From Datisca glomerata (lineage: Eukaryota > Streptophyta > Magnoliopsida > Cucurbitales > Datiscaceae), in the NCBI GenBank assembly GCA_003255025.1, contig QANY01008782.1, positions 996,659-1,060,658 on the forward strand: 64,000 nt of DNA, read 5' to 3'. The number at the start of each line of letters is the position of its first letter. Within the stretch, counting starts at the first letter, position 1. Shown piece after piece: positions 28,609 through 40,630 of this stretch. The position numbers and the translations under genes are program-made. Below the pieces are notes generated by a model that had not been told where the DNA came from, did no database searches, and was given only the letters and a program-made list of their open reading frames with translations.

Positions 28609-29094
28609 TTACCGACAAATCTGGAAAACAATCAAAATGAAATGGCCATTACAAAGTGATGATTCAATTAATCTTAAAATACTTACATTAAAGTTTGTAA
28701 ATCTTGCATCTCGTAAGGCTAACAAGACAGAAGTATTTAAGCATCTCCGTGTTAGTGGTTTGACTCCAGTCTGGACTAAACCAAAGTGGAGGAAATTATA
28801 TCCTTCCTCAATGTGATGTTTAATCGCATTGGAGGAAAGTAATGGACAAGTTTCATGCTCTTTCCCAAGAGCATATATTTTTTCAATTGTTTTAACATGA
28901 TGTTGATACTTGAAAAAAATAACAGACCATGTTGATTTGTAAATATTTCTATTAGAAATTTTGGATATATTCCATACCCTATTATCTACTTGATCATCTG
29001 TTAATTCAAAATATTCTTCATTTATTATGTCAGGTATTGTAGTTATTGTAGACTTATTACTACTAGAAGAACTACTTCTAAATAATGTATTCAT
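28609..29094 (-). pseudogene. Endogenous caulimovirid movement-protein-like fragment
   Basis: A 161-codon open frame with a real ATG at 29094. It resembles the 30K-superfamily movement protein of Caulimoviridae (plant pararetroviruses), a protein that lets the virus pass through plasmodesmata. Visible marks are a serine-rich N terminus, a GLVQTGVKPLT block (about residues 105-115) and LRDARF (about 131-136). The family domain should continue well past the frame's end; here the frame shifts after LCNG and stops at 28609, so it is truncated and inactive. Old integrated viral DNA of the florendovirus/petuvirus kind is the likeliest source. Alternative: a plant gene with a captured 30K domain. 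Confidence 0.6.
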
Positions 29095-30059
29095 GGCTCA
29101 ATTAATTAAATTATTCTTATGATTATAAATTTCATACTGTATTTTGATCAGCAATCTGCTATGACTTTTACAACCTCCTACCAGGTCGACTCTTCACCAT
29201 TTTGCCCCTACAACCACCCTACCCTTGGGATTTATGTATCTAAGAGGTCTTATTGTGGTGCTTGAAGCTAACCAAATAGAAACTGATACGTTAGATTAAA
29301 AGATTATATAATCAAAGATTACAAAGAAATAATCAAGCATAAAAATAACCTGCCACTTGGGCGGACAATGAGATTGTTCAAAAACAATTATTCAAGTAAG
29401 CAATTGATAAATAATAATAGCAATAACTAACCATAATAGGCGGTGAACAGTTTAATTACACAGATAATTATAGAATTTCCAAGCCACCGATAAGAGTCCA
29501 AAAAATCAAACACTATTGATCCAATCTAGCCAAAGTAATGCCTATATTAGAGTTCCTAAAATAATCAAGTGGTCTGATATTACTTTGCCCTTAAATTAGC
29601 TTTTAACCAATGAAAGTCAACCTAATCTTAGTTTTTATAGAGACATTCTCTTAAAAATCAAATCCATTAATATCAGCCCAATAAAAATTACAGAAGGAAG
29701 GATTCTCTATCATTCCTTCTACATTCTCAAAATTATAACCATGGAGGAATGGAAAGCCCATCTTTGGGTTTCAAAAATCTTTTAAATGAAAACAATACAA
29801 CTATTTTGCCTATATTGATGCTTGGCACACAATTTTTCTGCATCAGAATGGTGACTTTTCTCACCCTTGGCTTTTAAATTTTGATAAGAATTTTAAAATT
29901 AATTTTTCAAAATAGTTCTTAAGATGGTGGTCCATTCATGATCCTATCTTAGAACTTTTCCTTTTAAATGTTCATAAGATCTCACCAATTGAGACTTCAT
30001 TTACATAAATATTCTATTTTCTAAATAAATATAAAATACCATGGATACTAAAATGGCAA
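29095..30059. other. Unassigned stretch between the two virus-like fragments
   Basis: No frame longer than ~60 codons. On the minus strand 29950-29700 may carry badly decayed RT/RNase H sequence, but I could not align it with confidence. 29150-29640 is AT-rich with an isolated C-rich patch near 29190-29230. Confidence 0.3.
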
Positions 30060-30405
30060 TACTCAATCGAGGATGGAATCTTCACTAGACAATAGAGTTA
30101 CAAATGCAGTTTTGTACCTATTATTTTCATTTATCTGGATTTACTAGAAATCCAGATTTCATATGAAACTTAGAGAAGATAGCAGCATCTCTAAGTCTGC
30201 TGATTAAATCCCTTTTGTTTGGTATTGGATATCTTATCTATTCTGAAATATTGTTAAGGGGCTTATAATTGATTACTAAACGAGAAACTTTTCGTTCAAT
30301 TTTGCTGGCCTTCTGGACATAAAAGATCGAGCAGGACCAATGAGACTTCTCCTTCTAATGACATTTTTATTGACGAGTTCTGTAATTTCCTTTTTACAGA
30401 TTTCA
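30060..30405 (-). pseudogene. Endogenous caulimovirid reverse-transcriptase-like fragment
   Basis: The minus strand, with one frame change, reads EITELVNKNVIRRR, then RLVINYKPLN, YPIPNKRDLISRLRDA and FSKFHMKSGF. The NYKPLN and K(F)xMKSGF forms are those of pararetrovirus RTs rather than Ty3/gypsy, which usually reads DYRALN and LDLRSGY. At least two stops interrupt it, and the catalytic YxDD region is not found. On this strand it lies 5' of the movement-protein-like fragment, the reverse of a linear viral genome order. Confidence 0.55.
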
Positions 30406-30669
30406 AATATTTCAGAGTTCATCGGAATCGTGGAGGAGGGTCAAGGAAAGATGTCTACCAAGTACTCATGCTCGCAGACGGGATTGAAGGGTCTTGTTAG
30501 AGCTGGCACGCCTGATTAAACATTAAGGCATCAAGGAAAGGGATGTCTGTCGAGCACCTCAGCTCGTCAGATGGGACTAAGGGTCTAGCCAGAGCACGAG
30601 TATATAGCTAGATACTAAAGAAAAAGGCTATATACTTGCTCGCTACGAAGGATAGACCTAAGGACCCAG

Positions 30670-30990
30670 CCAACCATTGTGTCTCGCGAAGCTTCCCCAA
30701 CACGCCTTTGAAAGGCTTGTTCAACACGCTTCCTCCTACTTGAAAACTCAGGTATAAATATGTCTATCGATAAACAGAAGATGCATGCCTTCTCTTCCCT
30801 AAGAAAATTATGCCAAAATGTCGACAAAATACTCACTTAGACATCAGAGACTCTTCAACGAGGAAACCAAATCATGTTCTCTTTGTCTTAGAGTTCTTTG
30901 TTGGTGTTTTTATAGACATTGAAGATATGAAGAGATCAACTTGGAAGGAATACCATATGGAGAATGTTGTTGAGGTTTTCAACTGAAACA
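30670..30990 (+). repeat. 3' LTR-like repeat (partial)
   Basis: Matches the second half of 27281-27984 as a diverged direct copy and ends TGAAACA at 30990. The stretch 30440-30670 in front of it contains a separate short direct repeat (TCAAGGAAAGATGTCT / TCAAGGAAAGGGATGTCT) and does not match the first half of the left copy, so this LTR is truncated or rearranged. Confidence 0.6.
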
Positions 30991-31130
30991 CATTTTTTTT
31001 CAAAAAAGCATATAACAGAGATTATATGAGGCATTAGAGAATGGATAGAAAGGAGTTAAATTATCTATTTTGAAAATTTATAGAATAAAATTACTCATTC
31101 TAAAGTTTATGAGTATAAATTACCAATATC

Positions 31131-31471
31131 TAAAAGTTTAGATGTAAGGTTTGAATTTAAACCTTAATTAAATTAATGTTAACGTGTCCTTTTGTATGTA
31201 CCATGAAATTTGCTAATGGGCTTAAGGAGTTGACACTAAATTTTGAATGGGATCCTCTACTCTCATATCAAGTTAGATTGTGAAATCACATAAGTTTATG
31301 CTATTGGGGGTTAAGTTGCATTTACTCATTTGAACATATGCCAATTATATTATGAATTTAAATACACCTAATCTTAGTGCAGGTGGGTTTGATACTTGCA
31401 CCTCTTGAACATACATACATTTTCTAATTTTTTACATTACAAGAACAAAATACTTGTTGTTTAATGCATAA
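31131..31471. other. PPR gene 3' flank, nothing recognised
   Basis: AT-rich; may contain the 3' UTR of the minus-strand PPR gene. No other signal was seen. Confidence 0.4.
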
Positions 31472-33854
31472 TTAAGCATAAGTACATTGAATTTCCTCAA
31501 GTTCAGAATGACAATCAGTACCGCTTTTCAAAGGTTTCATCTTTGTAGAAATTCTATCAAGCAAATCATATATTTCATCACTCCTTTGATGTGATCTGTC
31601 TTCCACAATAAACTTGTGAATTTGGTCTCCATCTTCCATAAAACTATACCCAGCTCCCTTTCTAATCTGGCTTCCCTTCATCATCTTCCTCATCTGTGCA
31701 ACTTCATTCCATTTGCCAACCAATGCATAGATATTCGACAAAATGACGTAGTTTCCAGGATTCCATGGCTCGAGCTCAAAGAGGGACTGAGCTGCTATTT
31801 CGGCCAACTCAACGTTCCCATGGACACTACAAGCTCCGAGCAGAGCTCCCCATATTACTGAATCTGGTTCCATAGGCATACTCTGTATGAGATTATAAGC
31901 TTCCTGGAGTTCTCCAGCACGGCCTAATAGATCAACCATGCATCCATAGTGTTCGAGTTTGGGAGTAATATGGAAATTCATCTCCATTGATTTAAAGAGT
32001 TGGCGGCCTTTGTCAACCAGACCTCCATGAATACAAGCTAAGAGAAGTCCTACAAATGTGACATCATCAGGTACTGTTTTTTGCCTCTGAAATCACCAAC
32101 CATACAAAATTTGTTAGACTAAGAACTTTGTAATATGTCATAGATATCTAGGAAGAAGCATGGACACAGACACACTATCATGCCATCTTTTAAAAAATTA
32201 GGACACAAACACGTTATGTAAATAGACACATGCATATGTGTGTGTCTGCATGTCATACATATGTATATATGTGTGCATTACTATGTTTATTTATATTCAA
32301 TGAAACGCTGTCATTTAAGCTAAGTGTTGATTTTTCTTAATGACAAATTCTTGTCTATCTCTTTTTCATTATGAAGTATCATTGCGTTTGTTGTATAAAA
32401 TATATAAGCAATATTTACTATAGTTTGGCCAAGATTTAAACCTAGAATTTTTAGCGTTCTGTAGTGTTTCATGTGCCAAGCATGCCAAAACATGTCCTCC
32501 GGTGTTCGACACAAATGGGGCATGTCGAATGGGATATTGATCCTCTTTTGTTTGTCAGAACAAGAGAGTATTCTGTCTGATCTGGCTGTTGGCTCAAATC
32601 GCAAAGACTAAATCTGCTTTAAAAAAATCACTTCACAACGTGTTTTTTGATTCCATGTTTAGCTAATCTGGATGGTTGAAATCTGAGTCAACGACCCAGA
32701 TCAGTTAAACATAACCCCTTTGGTTAATTGGTCACATTTTATTCATCTGTTGGCACTCACTCTAACAGGAGGGGATCCATTTTATATCAAACAAGCCCTA
32801 AAGATCTGCATTCTAACACATATTTTCAGTGTAGACACGAACGCGCAAGCTTAGGAGAAGTGTCCGTGCTGCATAGGATGCATATCATAGGTTATTTAGT
32901 TAAGACTTAACAAGAAAGATGGCTTACCAGCATTTGGTCGTAGAGCCCAAGAGCCTCGCTGCATTTTCCATGCAAAGCTAATCCATTTATCATTGAATTC
33001 CAAGAACATAAGTTTCTCCTGCTACCAATCTCATAAAAAACTTGCTTTGCCACATCAATATTGCCACACCTTGCATGCACTTCCAATATAGCGTTACTTA
33101 CATAAGTATTCTTGAAAAACCCATTCTTTCTTGCATATGCTTCGACCCTCCTCCCAACCTCCAACGCCCCAAGATGTGCACAAGCAGGAAGAACACTAGC
33201 TATAGTCACTTCATTTGGTTCCACATCTTTCTCCTTCTCCATCTTCAAGAACACCTCTAAGGCCTTGCCATGCTTACCATTTTGTGAGTAGCCTGATATA
33301 ATTGCTGTCCAAGAAACTACATTTCTTCTAGGCATCAATTTGAACACTTCGACCGCTCTCTCCATGTCACCAGACCTTGAATAGCCGGCAACCATGGCAT
33401 TCCAAGTGGGTATATCTCTCACAGGCATTTCGTTGAACATCTTGCGTGCGGATACTAAGAAACCCAGTTTTGCGTACATGTCAACTAAAGCTGTCAAAGC
33501 GAATATATCAGATTCAAATCCAGATTTAGCAAAATGGGCATGAAGAATCTGGCCATGACAAGCGGAGGAAAGGGAAGCAAAAGCGGCAAAGAGGAAGGTG
33601 AAGGAGTGTTGGTTTGGAGGGCAACCATGGATGCACATTTGATTGTAGAGAGAGAAGCATTGTTGGGGTTGGCCGTGGCAAGAAAAAGCTTGGATGAGCT
33701 TGTTGTAGAGGAAGACATTTGGGTTGGGAATAAGATTGAAAAGGGTCTGAGCATAAATAAGATTTGGGATTTGGAGGAGATTGGAAATGAGGACGTGGGT
33801 ATGGTCTATGCCATTTCTGAGAGTGTAGGCGTGGATCTGCTTAAGTTGGTTCAT
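31472..33854 (-). CDS. Pentatricopeptide repeat protein, PLS/E subclass (At5g08510-like)
   Basis: Predicted 513-aa RNA-binding protein. Such proteins act in chloroplasts or mitochondria in RNA editing or processing. Exon 1 is 33854-32928 and exon 2 is 32086-31472, with GT-AG ends and phase 0. The start is the ATG opening MNQLKQIHAYTLRNG; a GTG just upstream is not used. About ten PPR motifs run from residue ~40 to ~400 (such as VFLYNKLIQAF, IPTWNAMVAGYSRSGDME, VVSWTAIISGYSQNGKHGKALEVF). A C-terminal E domain follows (EPDSVIWGALLGACSVHGNVELAE, GNYVILSNIYA). There is no DYW deaminase domain. It matches what I know of Arabidopsis At5g08510 (PCMP-E20). The protein is complete with no stop or shift. 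The 841-bp intron is unusual for this largely intronless family. A gypsy LTR begins 363 bp upstream of the ATG. Confidence 0.93.
32087..32927 (-). other. Intron of the PPR gene
   Basis: GTAAGC donor (32927 downward) and TTTCAG acceptor (ending 32087). It holds repeat-like sequence: GGACACAGACAC / GTGTGTCTGCATG around 32150-32260 and a 94-codon minus frame (32604-32320) with no recognised similarity. Probably a decayed transposon inserted in the intron. Confidence 0.7.
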
Positions 33855-34211
33855 CACACACTTGCATTTTCTACTCTGTCCGCGGCTTCACTACTCCGCG
33901 TTTGTGCAGTAATGCAGCCTCCTTTCCTATTTTCATAATTTTTTTTTGGGTGAATTTCTCTAAATCTTGAAACTTATTCTCTATCTTTTCTCCTATGAAC
34001 TCACTTGAGGGGTAAGGTCTGAGGAAAATGTGTTTGTAACAATTGATATCAAAGTAGCAACATTCAGACATGGCTATAGCCGAACCGCGGTTGGGGCGAC
34101 CTGGGGATGAGCTGCGTAGCCTAGTACCTACTTGAGGAGTAAAAGGTCATTTGACGTTACATAGACTAGTTAAAAATTTTATTAACCGTCATCGATGACA
34201 ATGTTAGTACT
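33855..34211 (-). promoter_or_regulatory. PPR upstream region, cut by gypsy insertion
   Basis: Only ~360 bp separate the PPR start codon from the target-site duplication of the gypsy element. Any promoter must lie here or within the LTR. I could not identify a TATA box with confidence. Confidence 0.4.
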
Positions 34212-34216
34212 TACTA

Positions 34217-36084
34217 TGTAACGTTTCAATCATCGAAAGTTGAACATGCTTGTAGTTTAATAAGTTAAAAATCATTAATTCAATTATAACCCTAATTTAA
34301 GAAAATTTTCAAATTCAAAACTTTGAATTTGTCCTAATTTTAAAGTTAAATAGCGGACTCATAAAATTATTTTAAGAGAAATTTAACTCATAAATTTGAA
34401 TTAAATGATTCATTAGACTGTAGTAATGTTGAACACGAAAATCCATAAAATATGAAAGTCAAACATGAGAAATTCATAAAATTCCCGAAACAACGGTAAT
34501 TAAACTGAAAATCTGTTTCTAACATTATATAATCATGAATGGTGAAAAATCTCATATTTTCGCTGTCTATGAAAATCCCTCACTTCTGCTGCTCGCCATC
34601 ACCTGCAAAATATCCATCTCTGAGGGTGAGTATTAAAATACTCAATAAGTAAACTCACATACTAATAAGCTTCACATGACATAAATGTAAATATTAACTC
34701 ATGCAAATTTAATTTACCACATTTACTTGATTATTAAATAACATAAGGGACATGACTAAGTCTACGTCTTGTTTATTTATAACTTTACTTGAGTTAAGAT
34801 TCATAACTCATATTATTACATATGCATGAATAAATATATAACTTGTTCATGAACATAAACAATATAACTATTACGTGTATAGCTAAAAATATAATCATAA
34901 ATAACATGATAAATAATTTCGTCATGATATAGAAAAATAAATAACACACTTGAGCATAAGATTGAGCAACATAAAAAAATAATAAAAACAATTATATATA
35001 TTACACTTATAACATATGAACTGAATTACTATGTAAATCCACTTGCTTGAATTCGCTACGAATTAAATTCAGCAACTAATGACCTGAAATCCAAGGATCC
35101 CAGATCACAACATATTCATATAATATCTACGATTATTTAATTAACTAGGAAGGCCAATGAGGTCGGAAACAAGCGAAAACTAAACCGGGTGTAAATTGAT
35201 CAAGCGGTTCAAACCGGTTCAACTAGGTTTGGATGGTCTGAACCAATTCAATTCTGTTGGTTTGGGCCGGTTCGATCTAGTCAGGTTGAACCGGTTCAGG
35301 TTGTTTTGGCTGAACAGGTTTGGTCTGGGTTGATTGAACAGATTCGATCGGTCTAATTGAACCAATTTATGGCGAGTGATAACTAGGTCGGGTCAGACCA
35401 GAACCAACTAGGTCGCAAGACCCCATTATGGTCCGAACAGAGAGAAAAGAAAGGAAGAAAGAAAGAAAGAAAAGGAAAATAGGCTTACCAATGATGAAGA
35501 CAGGGACGATGATGCAATCCAGAGAAGACGACGGTGGAGGGGCTGCCATTGAAAAGAAAAATAAAAGAAAACAAAGGAAGAGGGATAAAAAATAAGCCAG
35601 AGAGAGAAACATGGGGAATGAAAAAGAGGAAAATTAAAGGAAGAATTAGAGAGGAATCTCACCTGAAGTGCTTTGTCCGTCAATGACAATGGTTGAACAC
35701 ATAGAGACAAAAAAAATAGAGGCAACGATGGAGGAGAAGAGAGGGAGTTCGCTTGGGCAGGGGCTGCGTGTGAGGAAACTAATTAGGTTATAGAGAGAGA
35801 GAGAGATAATGAAGAACGAGGAAAGAAGAAGATGGCTTACCGGAGGAGACCAACGATGGAGATGCAACGACGAGGAAGTAGGAGAGACAGGCGGTTTCAC
35901 TGGAAAACATTTGAGAGAGATAAATGGGGCAGCAGTTACTTGGGGAAAGGCTTCATGCAAAAGAAATGGAGAATGAGCGATATAAAGAGTATTAGTTAGC
36001 GGTTACGCTAGTGTGTGGTGTGATTAAGGTGTGAGTGGGGTTTAAAATTACAAATCTACCCCTTATAATCTTTGGGGTATTATA
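34217..36084 (-). repeat. 3' LTR of the gypsy element
   Basis: 1868 bp, TGTAACG at one end and TATTATA (from TATTACA) at the other. Relative to the 5' LTR it lacks ~300 bp matching about 41102-41407, with TAA at both edges of the gap. It contains a GGTTCAACCGGTT-like degenerate microrepeat at 35205-35375 and GAAAG-rich tracts near 35440-35470. The small minus open frames at 35367-35960 lie in these low-complexity tracts and recur in the other LTR. Confidence 0.9.
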
Positions 36085-39000
36085 TTTTCCACTCCTTAAA
36101 AACTTTCATCCTCGATAGGAATTTACCTTTTTGAAATAACTCTGGATACTTGACACGTATCTCCCCCTCTCATTCCCATATTGCTTCTTCGATCCGATGA
36201 TTTCTCTAGAGAACCTTGACTAACTAAACCGTTTTGTTACGAAAGGTTTGATTCCTGCACTCTAGAACTCTGATTGTCTTCTCCTCATAAGTGAGGTCAT
36301 GACGAACTTGCAGAGGTTCAAAATCAATAACATGTGTTGGATTAGACACGTACTTGCAAAGCATCGAGACGTGAAACACATTATGAACAACTGAAAGGGC
36401 AGGTGGTAAAGGGAGCCGGTAAGCCAAAGGACCGATACGATCCAAAATCTCAAAAGGACCAATAAACATGGGACTCAGCTTCCCCTTGCGAGCAAAACAT
36501 ATAACACCCTTCATCGGAACAACCTTGAGAAACACGTGATCACCCACTTCAAATTCGAGGTCCTTTCACCTAACATCTGCATAACTCTTTTGCCTATTCT
36601 GAGTGGTCTTCATTCTATATCTGATTTTCTGAATTGCTTCATTCGTAGACTGAACCAAGTCAGGGCCCAAAAGCTTCCATTCACCAACTTCATCCTAATG
36701 AACTGGCGACCGATACTTTTTCCCATAAAGTGCCTCAAACGGAGCCATACGAATCGTCGCTTGGTAACTGTTATTATAAGCGAGCTCCAAGAATGCCAAC
36801 TACACCTCCCAACTTCCAAAGAAATCCAAGACACATGCTCAAAGCATATTCTCTAGCGTCTGAATCGCTCGTTCAGATTGCCTATTAGATTGCAGATGGA
36901 AAGTTGTACTAAAATTCAACTGAGTACCCAAAGCTTTTTGTAGTCTCCGTAAATAATTTGGCATGAATCGTGGATCCCGATCCGATACTATAGACACTGG
37001 AACCCCATGAATTCAAACAATCTCTCAAATATACAACCGAGCCCAATCCTCAATTGAAAATGTAGTATTGCCAGGCAAAAAGTGTGTAGACTTGGTAAGA
37101 CAATCCACCACAACCCAAATGGAGTTATAACCTTTTATCATCCTCGGTAGCCCTGAAATAAAATTCATAGTCACATGCTTCCACTTCCATTCAAGAATAC
37201 TTAAAGGTTGCAAGACCCAGATGGTCGCTGTCTCTAAGTCTTGATCTGCTGACACACCAAACACTAACTAACAAACTCAGCGGTATCATGATTTATACCA
37301 TTCCACCAATAATGTAACTTTGAATCACGATACATCTTAGTACTGCCAGGGTGCACTGTGTATGGTGAACTATGAGCCTCCGTGAGTAATTCCCGCTTAA
37401 TGATTGCATCCTTCGGAACACAAAACCTCTCATGAAAGCGAAGAGTTGAATCATTATTAACATCGAACCCTTGTCTTTTGTCCAAACCCACTTCACTATG
37501 AATCAAACACAACTCAGAGTCTAAGTTTTATGCATCGATAATACGCTACTGCAATGACGATTGAATTGTGAGCTGTGCTAATTACACTGTAGTGTCTTTC
37601 AGCAACACCTGAATCTCGGCACGTTCAAAATCCTCCAGGATATACTCTTGAGATGTAATCAGAGCTGGTGAATGGGCCGATTTTTGACTTAATGCATTAA
37701 CCACATCATTTTCCTTTCCTAGATGATAAATGATCTCGCAGTCATAATCCTTCACCAGTTCCAACCAACGGCGTTGCCTCATGTTAAGCTCTTTCTAAGT
37801 GAAAAAGTAATTAAGACTCTTATGATCTGTGTAAATATGACATTTACAACCATATAAGTAATGTCTCTAAATCTTGAGGGAAAATATAACTGCAGCCAAC
37901 TCCAAATCATGTGTAGGATAGTTATGTTCATAAGGCTTGAGCTGACGAGAAGCATACGCTATGACCTTTCCCTGTTGCATCAAAACACAACCCAAACCTC
38001 TCTTGGAAGCATCACTATAAATCACAAAATCACTTTCACCATCTAGAATGGTCAACACTAGTGCTGACACTAATTTTTGTTTAAGGCTCTGAAAACATTT
38101 CTCACACTCAGCCGTCCAAGTAAATGTGTCATTCTTCATGGTCAACTGAGTAAGTGGAATAGCGACCTCTGCAAAACCCTCAACGAATCTCCTGTAATAT
38201 CTTGCTAGACCCAGAAAACTATGAACTTCCCCAATATTTGTCGGTTAATGCCAACTAATCACCGCTTCAATCTTAGTCAGGTCGACGAAGAGTCCATCTT
38301 GAGATACCACATGACCAAGGAATGACACTTGCTGAAGCCAAAACTCACACTTCAACACTTGCAAAATAATTCTAAGGTGATCTATACTCAGCCTCTGATC
38401 TAGAGTACACTAGAATATCATCAATAAAGACAATCATTAAAGAATCAAAGTACTCTTTGAACACCTGTTCATCAGATCCATGAAGGATGTCAGAGCATTA
38501 GTTAATCCAAACGACATCACTACAAACTCATAATGGACGTAACGAGTACGAAACGCTATCTTAGGAATATCCTCATCTCAAATCTTGAGCTGATGGTAAC
38601 CTGATCTCAAATCAATCTTAGAGAATAATGATGATCCTGAAGTTAATCAAACAAATCCTCAATGCGCCGTAACAGATACTTATTTGTTATAGTGACTCTA
38701 TTCAATTCCCTATAGTCAATGTATAGTCTCATCAATCCATCTTTCTTTTTAACAAATAATACTGGAGCACCCCAAGGTGGAACACTAGGTCTAATGAAAC
38801 CCTTATCCAGTAATTCTTAAAGTTGATCCTTAAGTTCTTTCAACTCTATAGGAGCCATACGATACAGAGCTTTGGATATATGGCCAGTGTCTGGTACCGA
38901 CTCAATACGAAAATTTGTCTCCCGAGGAGGAGGAAGTCCTGACAATTCATCGGGAAAGACATCCAAAAATCCACAAACGACTAGAACTAATCGAATATCC

Positions 39001-40612
39001 ACATTTATTTTAGTTGTATCCACCACAGAAACTAAGTAACCCTAGTTACCACAACCAAGTAGGCAATGTGCCAAAGTAGATATAACCTTCGGTATAGGCT
39101 GTTGCTGGGATCCCCTAAACTTGAAGCTAGGTCTACCAGGAGGTAGGAATTGAACTTCCTTTCGATAACAATCTATGTTGGCATAGTTAGCAGCCAACCA
39201 ATCCATCCCTAGAGCTATAAGCCCAGCATACATAACACTATCTGCTATCATCACTGAACAACTCACTATTGCCTTATTAACCAGGAGAGAAGCTCCAGAA
39301 AGCATAGGTTTACATAACTCAAAACCCAACAGCACAACAGGCAAAGATGCACGAGTCATAAACAAAATAGATATAAAAGAGTGCGTGGATTCAGAATCAA
39401 TCAATAAAAAATGCTGAATGACCTAGTACAAGTAATGTACTCGCCACAACTGTATCTGACTGCGCAGCTTCTTGGCGAGTAAGTGTGGAAACCTTCCCTT
39501 TTGCTCTATCTCTAATGACGTTGCTATTTTTTCCTTGAACAAGTAAAAGGCGTTGCTTGAGGTAATGCCCAGTCTTCAACACTTAAAGCACTGGCACTGT
39601 GGTGCTTGTTACATGTAGCGCACATGGGATTTGATTTTATCCCTGTCTTTTTGTGTTGTGGGAACCCGGGTGAGAATTCTGAGGTTTTCTCTTTCCAAGA
39701 AACGATTGCTCTGACCATGGTGGTACATGAGGTGGAAGATTCTATTCCATCAACAAGACCGCTTTAACCACCGCTGCATAGGTGGTGTGCTTATGGAGTG
39801 ACACATAACCCTTTATCTCTAGATGAAGTCCCCTTTCAAAGGTCTGAGCCTTCTTGATCTTGCTATCAACTTATTGTGTGGTGAAGCGAGATAATTCCTC
39901 AAACTTCCTTTCATAATCAACAAGAGTCATACTACCTTGCATTAGCCCAAGAAATTCGATCTCCTTACTTGTCTTGATGGTGATTGGAAAATACTTCTTA
40001 AAGAGCTCCTTAGATTGATTCTAAGTCATCGGATTACGCGCAGCATCACGAGATCTTTGTGTGAGCTCCCACCATTTTTGAGCTTCTCATGTCAGCATAA
40101 AATTTTCACATCCAACCTTTTGAACCTCAAAACACATCATAAACTATAAGATCTGCTCCAATCGTCAGCTAACAATGGTTCGAAGGAGAGACCATCAAAT
40201 CAGGCAGGTTCAATCTCCTGAATGTGTGGATCAGTTGCATGTCGACCGTTGTCGTCTGTTATGGTTTGTCTTGTTGAGATGGGCGAGCTGTCGCTGTCTG
40301 CCTCAAAAACTCCCAAAATTATTGATTGCCGGAGGGTTCGCAGCCAGATCGACCGGTGCGTGATTGTTTTTTCTCGTAGGGGGAGCCATTAGTCTACTTC
40401 CCATAAAAGTGAAGACTTACCAAAAGCCTAAACTTTACGCACAAATATAACATAAACGTAACAAATATGCCATAATAAAACTATAGTACATCATACTTAA
40501 TCAATATTAAACGCATATAACATGTGTGCGTACCTGATTTGTAAGGTGATGGATGAGCCAAGTGAGCGACATGTCAAATTTTCACTAAGAAAAGTCTACA
40601 GAATCTAAAACC
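36085..40612 (-). pseudogene. Gypsy gag-pol remnant
   Basis: Minus-strand order: gag end with a cysteine/histidine knuckle remnant (MCATCNKHHSASAL, 39625); protease MIDSESTHSFIS at 39404 (DSE where DSG is usual); linker and RT start [14 protein letters not shown] at 38970; RT signature FIDD at 38417-38428; RNase [13 protein letters not shown] and [15 protein letters not shown] at 38120-37970; integrase zinc finger with HPGSTKMYRD at 37350; integrase core WVVVDCLTKSTHF at 37110; C-terminal GPFEILDRIGPLAYRLPLPP at 36470; then a chromodomain-like tail at 36300-36110 (a NK...VLVKVL-type block). That tail and the LTR/primer layout fit the chromovirus branch. More than ten stops or shifts break it. 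Confidence 0.88.
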
Positions 40613-40613
40613 T

Positions 40614-40627
40614 TGGCTCTGATACCA
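40614..40627 (-). promoter_or_regulatory. Gypsy primer-binding site
   Basis: On the minus strand TGGTATCAGAGCCA, three bases inside the 5' LTR edge, complementary to the 3' end of initiator-methionine tRNA. It fixes the orientation and the LTR boundary. Confidence 0.9.
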
Positions 40628-40630
40628 AAC

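Larger units (their letters stand above)
26617..31130. mobile_element. Fold-back/MITE-like element, right arm interrupted
   Basis: The inner arms 26752-26870 and about 27145-27264 are inverted copies; their ends (26752-26771 and 27245-27264) are a perfect 20-base match. The outer part of the left arm (about 26617-26728) has its inverted match not next to 27264 but at about 31018-31130 (for example TACTCATGAAC against GTTTATGAGTA, and CCTCATACAATC against GATTATATGAGG). This is best explained by insertion of the ~3.7-kb composite at about 27275-31010 into the right arm. The outer ends are indistinct and no target duplication is assigned. No coding capacity. Confidence 0.6.

Noticed and set aside
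33534..33938. 134-codon plus-strand frame
   Set aside because: Antisense to PPR exon 1.
34080..34140. GC-rich patch considered as a tRNA
   Set aside because: No cloverleaf with paired acceptor stem and TTCRA loop could be drawn.
35367..35960. Three overlapping minus-strand frames of 81-104 codons
   Set aside because: They lie in low-complexity C/T-rich LTR sequence and recur in the other LTR with changes; composition, not coding.
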